From contig NZ_BPPB01000001.1 of NCBI RefSeq assembly GCF_019972835.1, forward strand, positions 186,001-250,000: 64,000 nucleotides of DNA, written 5' to 3'. Under the pieces are notes generated by a model. It saw only the letters and a program-made list of their open reading frames with translations. It searched no databases and was not told the origin of the DNA. Of this stretch, positions 10,551 to 19,867 are shown one piece after another. The first letter of the stretch is position 1, and each line of letters starts with the position of its first letter. Source of the DNA: Lactobacillus laiwuensis. GTDB taxonomy: Bacteria > Bacillota > Bacilli > Lactobacillales > Lactobacillaceae. Both the position numbers and the translations under genes were made by a program.

Positions 10551-10913
10551 ATGAAACACAGAATAGGGCGTGTTGAAGGAGAAATCCTCCGTGAATTAAC
10601 GAAAATTTTACGAAAAAATATTCGTGATCCACGAGTTAATGATGTTACAGTCACAGCGGTTGAATGTACAAATGACTTATCATATGCTACTGTTTACTAC
10701 AGCATTCTTTCTGAAGATTCTAAAAAAGAAGAAGAAGCAGCTGCTGGCTTAAATAAAGCTAAGGGACTGATGAGACATTTGTTAGGACAGGTCCTAACTG
10801 TTTATAAAGTTCCTGAGTTGATTTTTAAACGAGATAATTCAGTTAAATATGGTAGTAAAATAGATCAGTTAATCGCTGAAGTAAAAAAGCAGGATGCAAA
10901 TCGCAATAATTAA
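10551..10913 (+). CDS. rbfA: Ribosome-binding factor A
   Basis: Cold-shock 30S assembly factor with a KH-like fold, 120 residues, normal length. Strong GGAGGAAA site before ATG 10551. Family features: R..RVEGEILRELTKIL at the N-terminus, VNDVTVTAVECTNDLSYATVY in the middle, and VPELIFKRDNSV near the end. Last gene before a terminator-like hairpin at 10915. Confidence 0.95.
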   Translation: MKHRIGRVEGEILRELTKILRKNIRDPRVNDVTVTAVECTNDLSYATVYYSILSEDSKKEEEAAAGLNKAKGLMRHLLGQVLTVYKVPELIFKRDNSVKYGSKIDQLIAEVKKQDANRNN

Positions 10914-10914
10914 G

Positions 10915-10938
10915 AAAAGCGCTGTGAGGCGCTTTTTT
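10915..10938 (+). terminator. Intrinsic terminator after rbfA
   Basis: Stem AAAAGCGC (10915-10922) / GCGCTTTT with a 6-base loop and a T6 run. It directly follows the rbfA stop and would separate the rimP-rbfA operon from truB, or act as a partial stop. Confidence 0.85.
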
Positions 10939-10962
10939 CATGGATAAGGTTAGTTAAATAAA

Positions 10963-11856
10963 ATGTTGAATGGTATTTTAGTGATAGATAAGGATAAGGG
11001 CATGACAAGTGCCGACGTTGTCTATCATTTACGCAAAGTGCTGCATATTAAAAAAATGGGTCATGCAGGTACCCTTGACCCTGACGTTACTGGAGTCCTA
11101 CCAATTGCAATTGGTCAGGCCACAAAATTGATTGAGTTGATGCACAAGGAAAATAAAAAATATGTAGGACAGGGAATTCTTGGCTTTGCCACTGATAGTT
11201 ACGATATTAGTGGGACAAAAATAGAATCCAAAAAAATTACTACTGAAATTAAAGGGCATCAAGTTCAAAAAGCTATGCAAGAGTTTGTGGGCAATATAGA
11301 ACAGGTACCACCTATTTATTCGGCCGTCAGAGTGAAGGGTAAGCACTTATATGAATATGCAAGAGCAGGTATTAAAGTAGAAAGGCCTAAAAGACAGGTT
11401 GAAATTTTTTCCTATGATCTTGTAAATGAACCTGTTTTTGATAAAGTAAATGGTCAAGAGCTTTTTGATTTTGAAATTGAATGCAGCAAAGGGACCTATG
11501 TTCGTTCTTTAGTAAATGATTTGGGAACAAAGCTTGGTGTGCCAGCAGTAATGAAAAATTTGCGCCGTACTTCTAGTTCAGGTTTTGATATAGATCAAGC
11601 TGTTAGTTTGACTGAAATTACAGAAAATCCAAATATGGTAAATGAATTGCTTCAACCAATTGACTCTTTTTTTTCTAACTATGCCCATGAAGACATTGAT
11701 ACAAATCTGTGGGGCAAAGTTAAAAATGGTGCCACGATTTCTCTGAAAACGAATGCAAAAAAAGTGGCATTACGATACAATAATAGAGTTAAGGCAATTT
11801 ATCAAAAAGATGGTACCATGTATCGCCCTTATTTAATGCTTTTACAAAATGAATAA
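10963..11856 (+). CDS. truB: tRNA pseudouridine(55) synthase TruB
   Basis: Makes pseudouridine 55 in the T loop of tRNAs. 297 residues. Catalytic-Asp motif in GHAGTLDPDVTGVLPIA (about residues 34-50); PPIYSAVRVKGKHLYEYARAG and CSKGTYVRSLVNDLG motifs are present, followed by a small C-terminal domain. ATG 10963 lies after the rbfA terminator. Its TAA is directly followed by the ribF leader, and the pair is normally coexpressed. Confidence 0.96.
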   Translation: MLNGILVIDKDKGMTSADVVYHLRKVLHIKKMGHAGTLDPDVTGVLPIAIGQATKLIELMHKENKKYVGQGILGFATDSYDISGTKIESKKITTEIKGHQVQKAMQEFVGNIEQVPPIYSAVRVKGKHLYEYARAGIKVERPKRQVEIFSYDLVNEPVFDKVNGQELFDFEIECSKGTYVRSLVNDLGTKLGVPAVMKNLRRTSSSGFDIDQAVSLTEITENPNMVNELLQPIDSFFSNYAHEDIDTNLWGKVKNGATISLKTNAKKVALRYNNRVKAIYQKDGTMYRPYLMLLQNE

Positions 11857-11874
11857 GTGAATGAAGGTCTTATT

Positions 11875-12807
11875 ATGGAAGTTATCCATTTAACTTACCC
11901 GTTTAAGGAAAATATTATTTCTAATAAAATAATTCTTGCTTTAGGGTTCTTTGATGGTGTTCATCGTGGTCATCAGGAATTAATCAAAATCGCTAAGGAA
12001 AAATCAATTCAAAAGCATTTACCATTAGTAGTAATGACATTTGATCGGCATCCTAAAGAAATTTATCAGAATAAAGAAGTTAGCTATATTGATACTTTAG
12101 CTGAAAAAGCTTATAAAATGCAGGAACTAAAAGTTGATTTTTTGCTGGTGATGCATTTCAATGAAGCATTTAGTAAACTGACTGCACAAGAATTTGTAGA
12201 TAAGATTATTGTTAGACTACATGCGGATACAGTGGTAGCTGGCTTTGACTATACTTATGGTCCCAAACAGATTGCCAATATGAAAAACTTCCCCAAATTT
12301 GCTAAGGGAAGATTTGCTATTATTGATGTTCCAAAACAGTCGTGTGATGGCCAAAAAATAGGCTCTACCGAAATCAAAAGGGCCATCACCAATGGAGATA
12401 TGGAATTGGCCGCAAAGTTATTAGGTTTTCCGTATGTTATGTCCGGTTATGTTGGCCATGGTTTACGTAATGGCCATAAGCTTGGTTTTCCTACTGCAAA
12501 TCTAGTTTGGCCTAAGGACAAGGTTGTTCCTAAAATTGGAGTATATGCTACTAAAACCAAGATTAAAGGCAAGTGGTATGAGTCTATGACAAGTGTGGGC
12601 TACAATGTCACGATTAATGAAGGTAAAAAGCTATATATTGAATCGAATTTATTTGGATTTGATCAAGAAGCCTATGATGAAGAAATAATAATTAAATGGT
12701 ATAAGTATACTCGTGGCGAAATTAAATTTAATAACTTGAAGGATCTAAAAAAACAAATGAGCGCTGACGAGTCAGAAATTAAGACTTATTTTGCAAATAT
12801 TGATTAG
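11875..12807 (+). CDS. ribF: Bifunctional riboflavin kinase / FAD synthetase
   Basis: Converts riboflavin to FMN and then FAD. I place the start at ATG 11875, preceded by GAAGGT; an in-frame GTG at 11857 abuts the truB stop but has no ribosome site. 310 residues: nucleotidyltransferase domain with GFFDGVHRGHQ (about 25-35) and FDYTYG, then the riboflavin-kinase domain with GHGLRNGHKLGFPTANL (about 190) and YIESNLFGFD. It would supply the FMN and FAD needed by the flavoproteins at 56897-60541. Operon partner of truB. Confidence 0.95.
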   Translation: MEVIHLTYPFKENIISNKIILALGFFDGVHRGHQELIKIAKEKSIQKHLPLVVMTFDRHPKEIYQNKEVSYIDTLAEKAYKMQELKVDFLLVMHFNEAFSKLTAQEFVDKIIVRLHADTVVAGFDYTYGPKQIANMKNFPKFAKGRFAIIDVPKQSCDGQKIGSTEIKRAITNGDMELAAKLLGFPYVMSGYVGHGLRNGHKLGFPTANLVWPKDKVVPKIGVYATKTKIKGKWYESMTSVGYNVTINEGKKLYIESNLFGFDQEAYDEEIIIKWYKYTRGEIKFNNLKDLKKQMSADESEIKTYFANID

Positions 12808-12848
12808 ATTGATTGCTTTTAAAGAGACGAGAGTTTTTGGTAAAAAAG

Positions 12849-12875
12849 TTAGCACTCAACTTGACATTCTGCTAA
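12849..12875 (+). promoter_or_regulatory. CIRCE-like operator 1 (degenerate right arm)
   Basis: Left arm TTAGCACTC is a perfect match to CIRCE; after 9 bases the right arm TTCTGCTAA matches 6 of 9. The 9-base spacer contains TTGACA (12861-12866), the likely -35 box of the hrcA promoter, with a -10-like TATCAT at 12883-12888. HrcA bound here would cover the -35. Confidence 0.7.
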
Positions 12876-12896
12876 AAGCTAGTATCATATTAATTG

Positions 12897-12923
12897 TTAG
12901 CACCTGATAGGATTGAGTGCTAA
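12897..12923 (+). promoter_or_regulatory. CIRCE operator 2 of hrcA-grpE-dnaK-dnaJ
   Basis: TTAGCACCT-N9-GAGTGCTAA, matching the CIRCE consensus except for the last two bases of the left arm. It lies between the -10 box and the hrcA start, in the classic position for HrcA autorepression. Confidence 0.92.
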
Positions 12924-12940
12924 AAGTGAGGGCGATATTT

Positions 12941-13990
12941 ATGTTGACCGAACGTCAAGAATTAATTTTAAAAACTATTATCAATGATTTTACGCAGACA
13001 CATGATCCTGTTGGCTCTAAAACAGTGATGAATCAATTGCCTATCAAAGTTTCGAGTGCAACTATTCGTAATGAAATGGCGATTTTAGAAGATAAGGGTT
13101 TGATTGAAAAAACTCATTTGTCAAGTGGTCGAGTACCTTCAACAGAGGGCTACCGTTACTATCTTGACAATTTAGTTGAGCCGTTGCAAATTTCATCTTC
13201 TGTTTACAAGAAAATCATTAATCAGCTTGATCAGCCGTTCCATCAAGTAAATGACATCGTACAGGAAGCGGTTAAAATTTTGTCTGACTTAACAAATTAC
13301 ACTGCATTCGCGGAAGGGCCTGAGAATAGTGATTTAACTATTACTGGCTTTCGTATTGTGCCTTTGTTTAGCAGACAAATTATGGCCATTCTAGGTACTA
13401 GTGATGGTGATGTTCATGACCAAGTTTATAACTTACCAAACAATATTCATGGTGATGACATTGAACGGGCCGTACGTATGATTAACGATGAATTAGTTGG
13501 AAAAACGCTAGATCAAGTTACACCAGGTTTTCTCAAAAAGGCCCTAGGTAAAAAGCTAAAAGCTGCTCATGTTTCTGAATTAATAGACTTAGTTGAAGAT
13601 GTGATTAGTGATGCTGCCAGCGAGCAAATGTATGTCGATGGTCAGATTAATTTACTCAATAACATTTCTTTAAGCGATGTTTCTAATTTGCGATCATTAT
13701 ATGAAATGATTGAGCATAATGATTTGATGTCCAGTCTTTTGGATCGCGAGCAAAATTCTAAAAGTGACCGCTATCCTGTTCGGGTTAGCCTAGGATCTGA
13801 ACTGTCCAATGATCTATTAAAGGATTATAGTCTGCTTACGGCAGAGTATAGTGTTGGTACCCACGGAAAAGGGATAATTGCTTTACTTGGCCCTGATAAT
13901 ATGCCGTATTCTCAAGTTATAGGATTACTTGAATATTTTAGAAACGAGTTGTCTAAAAAGTTGCTTGATTATTATGGTAGATTCAAATAA
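12941..13990 (+). CDS. hrcA: Heat-inducible transcription repressor HrcA
   Basis: Repressor of class I heat-shock genes that binds CIRCE. Start taken as ATG 12941 ([13 protein letters not shown]) after GAGGG; the frame is open back to a GTG inside CIRCE 2, which is not a plausible start. 349 residues: winged helix-turn-helix in the first 75 residues ([37 protein letters not shown]), followed by the GAF-like effector domain. First gene of the hrcA-grpE-dnaK-dnaJ operon and controlled by the two CIRCE sites just upstream. Confidence 0.96.
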   Translation: MLTERQELILKTIINDFTQTHDPVGSKTVMNQLPIKVSSATIRNEMAILEDKGLIEKTHLSSGRVPSTEGYRYYLDNLVEPLQISSSVYKKIINQLDQPFHQVNDIVQEAVKILSDLTNYTAFAEGPENSDLTITGFRIVPLFSRQIMAILGTSDGDVHDQVYNLPNNIHGDDIERAVRMINDELVGKTLDQVTPGFLKKALGKKLKAAHVSELIDLVEDVISDAASEQMYVDGQINLLNNISLSDVSNLRSLYEMIEHNDLMSSLLDREQNSKSDRYPVRVSLGSELSNDLLKDYSLLTAEYSVGTHGKGIIALLGPDNMPYSQVIGLLEYFRNELSKKLLDYYGRFK

Positions 13991-14002
13991 AGGAGGTTAG
14001 CC

Positions 14003-14590
14003 GTGAGTAAGGAAGAAATTCATAGTAAAAATTCAAAAAAAGAGCAAAAAGAAACAACTGAATCAAAAGAAGTTAAAAAGGATTCTCAAGCTAAGGCTAA
14101 CGCAAAAAAGAAACCTGAGTCTTTAGAAAGTAAATTGCAACACAATTTGACTCAGTTGCAAAAAGATAAAGACGACTTGGAAGATAAGTACTTGCGCAGT
14201 CAAGCAGAAATGCAAAATATGCAAAATCGGTATAATAATGAAAGAGCGCAGCTTATTAAATATGAATCACAATCTTTAGCTAAAGATGTTTTACCAGCGA
14301 TGGATAATTTAGAAAGAGCTTTGGCAACAAAGGTTGATGATGAAGCTTCAAAGCAGCTTAAAAAGGGAGTGCAAATGACACTTGATTCTCTGGTTAAAGC
14401 CATGAAAGATCACGGAATCAGTGAAATCACTGCTGAAGGTGTGAAGTTTGATCCCAATTTGCACCAAGCTGTTCAAACAGTTGAAGCTGAAAATGATGAT
14501 CAAAAAGATCATGTTGTGCGGGTTTTGCAAAAAGGATACTTATACAAAGATCGTACTTTAAGACCAGCGATGGTTGTTGTAGCACAATAA
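14003..14590 (+). CDS. grpE: DnaK nucleotide exchange factor GrpE
   Basis: Releases ADP from DnaK. 195 residues starting with GTG 14003, preceded by a perfect AGGAGG. Charged, Lys/Glu-rich N-terminus, a long coiled coil (about 40-110, [19 protein letters not shown]), then the beta-wing domain with [16 protein letters not shown] and [16 protein letters not shown]. Twelve bases after hrcA. Confidence 0.96.
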   Translation: MSKEEIHSKNSKKEQKETTESKEVKKDSQAKANAKKKPESLESKLQHNLTQLQKDKDDLEDKYLRSQAEMQNMQNRYNNERAQLIKYESQSLAKDVLPAMDNLERALATKVDDEASKQLKKGVQMTLDSLVKAMKDHGISEITAEGVKFDPNLHQAVQTVEAENDDQKDHVVRVLQKGYLYKDRTLRPAMVVVAQ

Positions 14591-14608
14591 TTGAAAGGAA
14601 GCATATCA

Positions 14609-16471
14609 ATGTCAAAAGTTATCGGAATTGACCTCGGAACTACCAACTCAGCAGTTGCTGTTCTTGAGGGTAAGGAACCAAAAATTATTACCAATCCAGA
14701 AGGAAATCGTACTACTCCATCAGTAGTCGCTTTCAAAGATGGAGAAATTCAAGTCGGAGAAGTTGCTAAGAGACAAGCAATTACTAATCCTAATACTATT
14801 TCTTCAATTAAGCGTCACATGGGTGAAGCTGATTATAAGGTCAAGATTGGTGATAAAGCATACACACCTCAAGAAATTTCCGCTATGATTTTGCAATATA
14901 TCAAGAAATTCTCTGAAGATTATCTTGGTGAGAAGGTTACCGAAGCAGTCATTACCGTTCCTGCATACTTTAATGATGCTCAGCGTCAAGCTACTAAGGA
15001 TGCTGGTAAAATTGCTGGCCTTGATGTTAAGAGAATAATTAACGAGCCTACTGCATCTTCACTTGCTTATGGCCTTGATAAAGATGCTGAAGATGAAAAA
15101 GTTCTGGTTTATGACCTTGGTGGTGGTACCTTTGATGTTTCTGTTTTGCAATTAGGTGACGGAGTCTTCCAGGTACTTTCAACTAACGGTGATACTCACC
15201 TTGGTGGCGATGACTTCGATAATAAAATTATTGATTGGCTGATCAAGAATTTTAAAGATGAAAATGGAGTCGACCTTTCTAAAGATAAAATGGCTTTACA
15301 AAGGCTAAAGGATGCCGCTGAAAAAGCTAAGAAAGATTTGTCTGGCGTATCTTCAACTCATATCTCATTACCATTTATTTCTGCTGGTGAATCTGGACCA
15401 TTACATTTGGAAGCTGATTTAACTAGAGCGAAATTTGACGAATTAACTGCTGATTTAGTTGATAAGACAAAGATTCCATTTGACAATGCATTGAAAGATG
15501 CTGAATTAACAGTTAATGACATTGATAAAGTTATTTTAAATGGTGGGTCAACTCGTATTCCTGCTGTTCAGGATGCAGTTAAGAAGTGGGCTGGTAAAGA
15601 GCCTGATCACTCAATTAACCCAGATGAAGCTGTTGCTTTAGGTGCGGCAATTCAAGGTGGAGTTATTTCTGGTGATGTTAAGGACGTAGTTTTACTTGAT
15701 GTCACTCCTCTTTCCTTAGGTATTGAGACCATGGGTGGCGTATTTACTAAGTTAATTGAAAAGAATACGACAATTCCAACTTCAAAGAGTCAAATTTTCT
15801 CTACTGCTGCTGACAATCAACCGGCTGTTGATGTTCACGTTTTGCAAGGTGAGCGCCCAATGGCTGCTGACGATAAAACATTAGGTCGTTTTGAACTAAC
15901 AGACATTCCTGCCGCTCCACGTGGTGTTCCTCAAATTCAAGTTACATTCGATATTGACAAAAACGGCATCGTTAATGTTTCTGCTAAAGATATGGGAACC
16001 GGTAAAGAACAAAAGATTACCATCAAGAGTTCATCCGGTTTATCTGACGAAGAAATCAAGAAGATGCAAAAAGAAGCTGAAGAACATGCTGAAGAGGATA
16101 AGAAGAAGAAAGAAGAAGTTGATCTTCGTAATGAAGTCGATCAATTAATCTTCTCAACTGAAAAGACTTTGAAGGATGTCAAAGGCAAGGTATCAGATGA
16201 TGATACTAAGAAAGTTCAAGATGCACTTGATGCTTTGAAGAAGGCTCAAAAGGACAACAACTTGGATGAGATGAAGTCCAAGAAGGATGAATTGTCTAAA
16301 GTTGCCCAAGACTTAGCAGTCAAATTGTACCAAGCTAATGGTGGGGCTCAAGGTGCACAAGGACAGGCTGGACCTCAAGCTGGACCACAAAATCCTGGTT
16401 CCCAAGATGGCAATTCAGGTAGTGGTTCCGCAGGTGAAGGCGAGTTTCATAAGGTAGACCCAGATAAGTAA
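14609..16471 (+). CDS. dnaK: Chaperone protein DnaK (Hsp70)
   Basis: ATP-dependent chaperone. Start at ATG 14609 with AAAGGAAG upstream; an in-frame TTG at 14591 abuts grpE. 620 residues: nucleotide-binding domain with [27 protein letters not shown] and the [10 protein letters not shown] motif; substrate-binding domain with [11 protein letters not shown]; a helical lid; and a C-terminal Gly/Gln/Ala/Pro-rich tail. Followed by a strong hairpin before dnaJ. Confidence 0.98.
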   Translation: MSKVIGIDLGTTNSAVAVLEGKEPKIITNPEGNRTTPSVVAFKDGEIQVGEVAKRQAITNPNTISSIKRHMGEADYKVKIGDKAYTPQEISAMILQYIKKFSEDYLGEKVTEAVITVPAYFNDAQRQATKDAGKIAGLDVKRIINEPTASSLAYGLDKDAEDEKVLVYDLGGGTFDVSVLQLGDGVFQVLSTNGDTHLGGDDFDNKIIDWLIKNFKDENGVDLSKDKMALQRLKDAAEKAKKDLSGVSSTHISLPFISAGESGPLHLEADLTRAKFDELTADLVDKTKIPFDNALKDAELTVNDIDKVILNGGSTRIPAVQDAVKKWAGKEPDHSINPDEAVALGAAIQGGVISGDVKDVVLLDVTPLSLGIETMGGVFTKLIEKNTTIPTSKSQIFSTAADNQPAVDVHVLQGERPMAADDKTLGRFELTDIPAAPRGVPQIQVTFDIDKNGIVNVSAKDMGTGKEQKITIKSSSGLSDEEIKKMQKEAEEHAEEDKKKKEEVDLRNEVDQLIFSTEKTLKDVKGKVSDDDTKKVQDALDALKKAQKDNNLDEMKSKKDELSKVAQDLAVKLYQANGGAQGAQGQAGPQAGPQNPGSQDGNSGSGSAGEGEFHKVDPDK

Positions 16472-16495
16472 AGGGTTTATAATTGAATAAATTAG

Positions 16496-16529
16496 AAAAG
16501 AACTGCCAAAAAGTAGTTCTTTTCTTTTG
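16496..16529 (+). terminator. Hairpin between dnaK and dnaJ
   Basis: Stem AAAAGAACT (16496-16504) / AGTTCTTTT (16515-16523) with a 10-base loop, then CTTTTG. It may reduce dnaJ expression relative to dnaK, or stabilise the dnaK mRNA 3' end. Confidence 0.7.
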
Positions 16530-16549
16530 TAAAGTTAAGGAGCTTATAG

Positions 16550-17692
16550 ATGGCACAAGAAGATTACTATAGCGTTCTGGGTGTTGATCGCAATGCCAGT
16601 GATAAGGAAATTACCTCTGCTTATCGTAAACTTGCCAAAAAATACCACCCTGATTTAAACCATGAACCGGGTGCTGAAGAAAAGTATAAGAAGGTTAATG
16701 AAGCCTATGAAGTTTTACATGACCAGCAAAAACGAGCACAATATGACCAATTTGGTTCGGCCGGAGTCAATGGTCAGGGAGGCTTTGGCGGTGCAGGTCA
16801 AGGATATAGTGATTTTGGCGGCTTTGGTGATTTTGGTGATATTTTTAATGATTTCTTCGGTGGTGCAACAGGAGCAAATCAGCGTCGCGCCAACCCAACA
16901 GCACCAACTCGTGGTGAAGATCTAGACTATACTTTGTCAATTGATTTTATGGATGCAATCACGGGCAAGAAGACTCAGGTTTCATACACTCGGAGTGAAA
17001 CATGTCCTACATGTAAAGGTAATGGTGCTGAAAAAGGAACGCATCCGATAACCTGTGATAAATGTAATGGTACTGGTTACATGACAATAACCCAAAAATC
17101 TATGTTGGGAGTTATTCGTCGGCAGACAGTTTGTGATAAATGTCATGGCAAAGGCGTAATTATCGAGCATCCTTGCCAAACTTGTCACGGCAAAGGCGTA
17201 ATTGATGGCAAAAACACTATTGAAGTTAATATTCCAGCCGGAATAGATAATGGACAGCAATTACGTTATGAAGGTCAGGGCGAAGCAGGTAAAAATGGTG
17301 GTCCTTATGGAGACCTTTATATCAGTTATCGTATTAAGCCATCAAAAGATTTCGAACGCAAAGGTACTACTATTTATACTACTGTTCCAATCTCGTTTGC
17401 CCAGGCAACTTTAGGCGATGAAATTAATGTTAAAACCGTGCATGGAGAAAAGAAATTAAAAATTCCTGCTGGTACACAGCCTAATAAAGAATTTACTTTG
17501 CGGGGCGAAGGTGTTCCATATTTGCGTGGCAGTGGTAATGGCGATCAAATTACTACTGTTCAGGTACAAATACCAAAATCAATTAACGAAAAACAAAAGC
17601 AGGCTTTAGTTGAATTTGTTAAAGCTGGAGGAGGCTCAATTACCCCTCAGGAAAAAGGCTTTTTTGAAAGATTAAAGGAAAAATTGCAATAA
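16550..17692 (+). CDS. dnaJ: Chaperone protein DnaJ (Hsp40)
   Basis: DnaK co-chaperone, 380 residues. J domain with the [10 protein letters not shown] motif (about 31-37), Gly/Phe-rich segment (about 75-110), a zinc-finger domain with four CxxCxGxG repeats ([32 protein letters not shown]), and C-terminal substrate-binding domains. AAGGAG ribosome site before ATG 16550. In many lactobacilli lepA follows directly; here about 3.9 kb intervene. Confidence 0.97.
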   Translation: MAQEDYYSVLGVDRNASDKEITSAYRKLAKKYHPDLNHEPGAEEKYKKVNEAYEVLHDQQKRAQYDQFGSAGVNGQGGFGGAGQGYSDFGGFGDFGDIFNDFFGGATGANQRRANPTAPTRGEDLDYTLSIDFMDAITGKKTQVSYTRSETCPTCKGNGAEKGTHPITCDKCNGTGYMTITQKSMLGVIRRQTVCDKCHGKGVIIEHPCQTCHGKGVIDGKNTIEVNIPAGIDNGQQLRYEGQGEAGKNGGPYGDLYISYRIKPSKDFERKGTTIYTTVPISFAQATLGDEINVKTVHGEKKLKIPAGTQPNKEFTLRGEGVPYLRGSGNGDQITTVQVQIPKSINEKQKQALVEFVKAGGGSITPQEKGFFERLKEKLQ

Positions 17693-17741
17693 AAAATATG
17701 CTATTATTACTGTGAATGTTGGTCTGCAAAAATGGAGAATT

Positions 17742-17909
17742 ATGATGTTGAGTTGCCCAAAAGGTTATAAATACTGGTGTAAAAATGGATCTGACTTGAC
17801 TATTAAACCTGACGCACCTTGTTGGGCCAAAAAAGAATTCAAAGATTATATGAGGCTTTTTAAAGAGAATGGCAAGCCAGATAAAAATGGCATTATAAGA
17901 TATTATTAG
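17742..17909 (+). CDS. Small Cys-containing hypothetical protein
   Basis: Not recognised. Start taken as ATG 17742 (the adjacent ATG 17745 is equally possible) after TGGAGA; 55 residues. It has three cysteines (near residues 5, 13 and 27), several aromatic residues and a basic, charged C-terminal half ending IIRYY. No signal peptide or membrane segment. It sits 49 bases after dnaJ and is followed by a strong hairpin, so it could be an independent short gene or a distal part of the dnaJ transcript. The ribosome site supports translation, but coding status is not certain. Confidence 0.5.
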   Translation: MMLSCPKGYKYWCKNGSDLTIKPDAPCWAKKEFKDYMRLFKENGKPDKNGIIRYY

Positions 17910-17929
17910 TATTAATTGAAAGTTTAACT

Positions 17930-17968
17930 AAAGGACTAATTCTTCAAATTTGGTGGGATTAGTCCTTT
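17930..17968 (+). terminator. Hairpin after the small ORF
   Basis: Perfect 11-bp stem AAAGGACTAAT (17930-17940) / ATTAGTCCTTT (17958-17968), loop of 17 bases, without a long T-run (TTTAATTT). Probably the terminator of the dnaJ or small-ORF transcript. Confidence 0.6.
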
Positions 17969-18053
17969 AATTTCGGAAAAATGATTTTTTGTGGGACTAA
18001 TTGAATATTTAGTGTCATCAATTACCAAAGTCTAGTTATAAAGAATAAATAAT

Positions 18054-18169
18054 ACCAAGACAAAGAAGAAAATGTATATGAAAAGACACTGAGCAGTGAT
18101 ATGACTCCCAAATTTAGGACAAATTTGGGGGTCACATCACAGTATAGCTCAATGCCTTTTTTTCTTGGT
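18054..18169. repeat. 116-bp inverted-repeat element folding into a long hairpin
   Basis: Outer arms ACCAAGA (18054-18060) and TCTTGGT (18163-18169) are perfect inverted repeats that continue imperfectly (about 13 of 15). Inside are nested stems: TGAGC/GCTCA (18090-18094, 18147-18151), GTGAT/ATCAC (18096-18100, 18136-18140), and a 13-bp apical stem 18103-18115 / 18121-18133 with one G-T pair and a 5-base loop. It could be a MITE-like element or a structured non-coding RNA. No ORF and no obvious target duplication. The rest of 17969-18265 shows nothing else I can name. Confidence 0.6.
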
Positions 18170-18265
18170 CTAGAAATAGTTTTTTCTGATTTAATTGATT
18201 TTAAATTTTTACGCGCTATAATGTAATAAATATTTAATAATTTGTTAATAATATGGGCAATAAAA

Positions 18266-19867
18266 ATGAAATTAAGTAACTTAATAAAAGCAAATGTTTT
18301 AAATTCAATTTTGATCGTATTTTTAGTGTTAATTTATGGCTGTGGTTCTGCCTTCAGCTCATACGTTATTAAGTTCGCTTATAATAGCCTGAGTAAAAGT
18401 CATTTCTTTCAATTTTTGTACTTTATTTTGGTTAGTCTAATTACAGGATTAGTTGCCTTTATAATTAATTCTGTGGCAACGTGGCTTTATAGTAGACAGC
18501 TGCAACAATATATTGGCTTGATCAGAGATAATCTCGTTAAGCATTATTACCGCAGTAAATCTGTTTCTACAGCAGCAATGGTAAATAATTTAAATAATAA
18601 TTTGCAGCTATTAACTGACCAATATGGTAATCAAGTTTTGCGTATACTTAGTTCCCTTTTTGTAATGATTACTTCGACAATTGCTTTAGTCATGTTTCAT
18701 TGGTCGATAGCTGTTTTAGTAGTTACTTTGGTCATTATCACTTTATTAGTGCCAAAACTAACGCATAAAGCTCTAACGAAAGCAACCAAAAAAATTTCTG
18801 AACAAAATAAAAAATATTTAAATACCATATTTCAGTGGTTTAACGGTCTGGCAGAATTAAGAAGGTACCTAGCATTTGATGCCTTTAGTCATTATTTGAC
18901 AAAAAAGGGGACAGATTTGGAGCAATCTTATGTTGACAGGCAAAAAGTCATGGGACTTGCTCAATTTATTAATGGGTGTGCAAATTCTTTTTCTCAAGTA
19001 GCTGTGACATTTCTAGCAACAATTTTATTTTTCGCTAAAATTGTTTCTTTCGGTACTATTATTGCTGCAGGAACTTTGGCATCTAGTATCTTTAATTCAG
19101 CTTTGACTATCACTACCGCATTAACAAGAATGCAGTCAACCAAGAATATAAATCAACAACTAAATGAACTGCAAAGAGAAATTCCAAGCACATATTCAAA
19201 TGAAGCAAATTTTTCTGTAATAAAAACTAGAAGTTTAAAGTATAAATATCCAAATAATAGAGAAATTTCCTATCCTGACATGACTATCAAGAAGGGCGAG
19301 AAGATTCTATTGCAGGGTAGAAGTGGTTCTGGTAAATCAACTTTATTCAAACTGCTTTTGGCGGAATTAAAGCCTACCAGTGGACAAATATATTTTTGTG
19401 ATAAGAAAGGGAACAAGGTTAAAGTTGACCGCAGTCAAATAAGTTATCTGGCGCAAGACAATTTTCTATTTCCAGCATCTATCAAAGATAATATTACCAT
19501 GTTCAATAGTAAATTAGATAAAGCTGTTGAAAGATATGTAAAATCAGTTCAACTGGAGTCAAATTTGGCTGGCTTTCCGTCTGGCCTAGAAACGCTGGTT
19601 GATGTTGACAAAGATAATCTTTCTGGTGGTCAAAGACAAAAGATTGTTTTAGCACGTAACGAGATCCAAAACAAGCCCGTAATTTTAGCCGATGAGTCTA
19701 CTAGTGCCATTGATGAGAATGCAACAAACAAAATAATTAGTAATCTTTTGAATAGTGGTCAAACTATTATAGTTATTGCTCATAATCTTACTAAAGATAC
19801 TAAAAAATTGTTTGATAGAGTGATAAATATTGACCCTAATCGAGGTGAAGCTAATTATGACGTTTAA
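18266..19867 (+). CDS. ABC exporter, fused membrane and ATPase domains (first of pair)
   Basis: Half-transporter of the type IV ABC exporter kind, 533 residues from ATG 18266 (the frame is open from 18242; the ribosome site is weak either way). Five or six membrane segments in residues 1-290, then a nucleotide-binding domain: Walker A GRSGSGKST (about 352), Q-loop SYLAQDNFLFPASI, signature LSGGQRQK, Walker B VILADEST and the switch His in VIAHN. Substrate unknown; such pairs export peptides, lipids or drugs. Overlaps the next gene by 11 bases, suggesting a heterodimeric pair. AT-rich and in a spot where other lactobacilli have dnaJ-lepA adjacent, so probably acquired. Confidence 0.88.
   Translation: MKLSNLIKANVLNSILIVFLVLIYGCGSAFSSYVIKFAYNSLSKSHFFQFLYFILVSLITGLVAFIINSVATWLYSRQLQQYIGLIRDNLVKHYYRSKSVSTAAMVNNLNNNLQLLTDQYGNQVLRILSSLFVMITSTIALVMFHWSIAVLVVTLVIITLLVPKLTHKALTKATKKISEQNKKYLNTIFQWFNGLAELRRYLAFDAFSHYLTKKGTDLEQSYVDRQKVMGLAQFINGCANSFSQVAVTFLATILFFAKIVSFGTIIAAGTLASSIFNSALTITTALTRMQSTKNINQQLNELQREIPSTYSNEANFSVIKTRSLKYKYPNNREISYPDMTIKKGEKILLQGRSGSGKSTLFKLLLAELKPTSGQIYFCDKKGNKVKVDRSQISYLAQDNFLFPASIKDNITMFNSKLDKAVERYVKSVQLESNLAGFPSGLETLVDVDKDNLSGGQRQKIVLARNEIQNKPVILADESTSAIDENATNKIISNLLNSGQTIIVIAHNLTKDTKKLFDRVINIDPNRGEANYDV

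Noticed and set aside
10915-10938. Riboswitch before truB
   Set aside because: A compact GC stem with T6 directly after rbfA is a plain terminator; no aptamer-like sequence surrounds it.
18054-18169. tracrRNA or CRISPR-related RNA
   Set aside because: No repeats, no cas gene and no anti-repeat in the window; the element is better described as an inverted-repeat hairpin.
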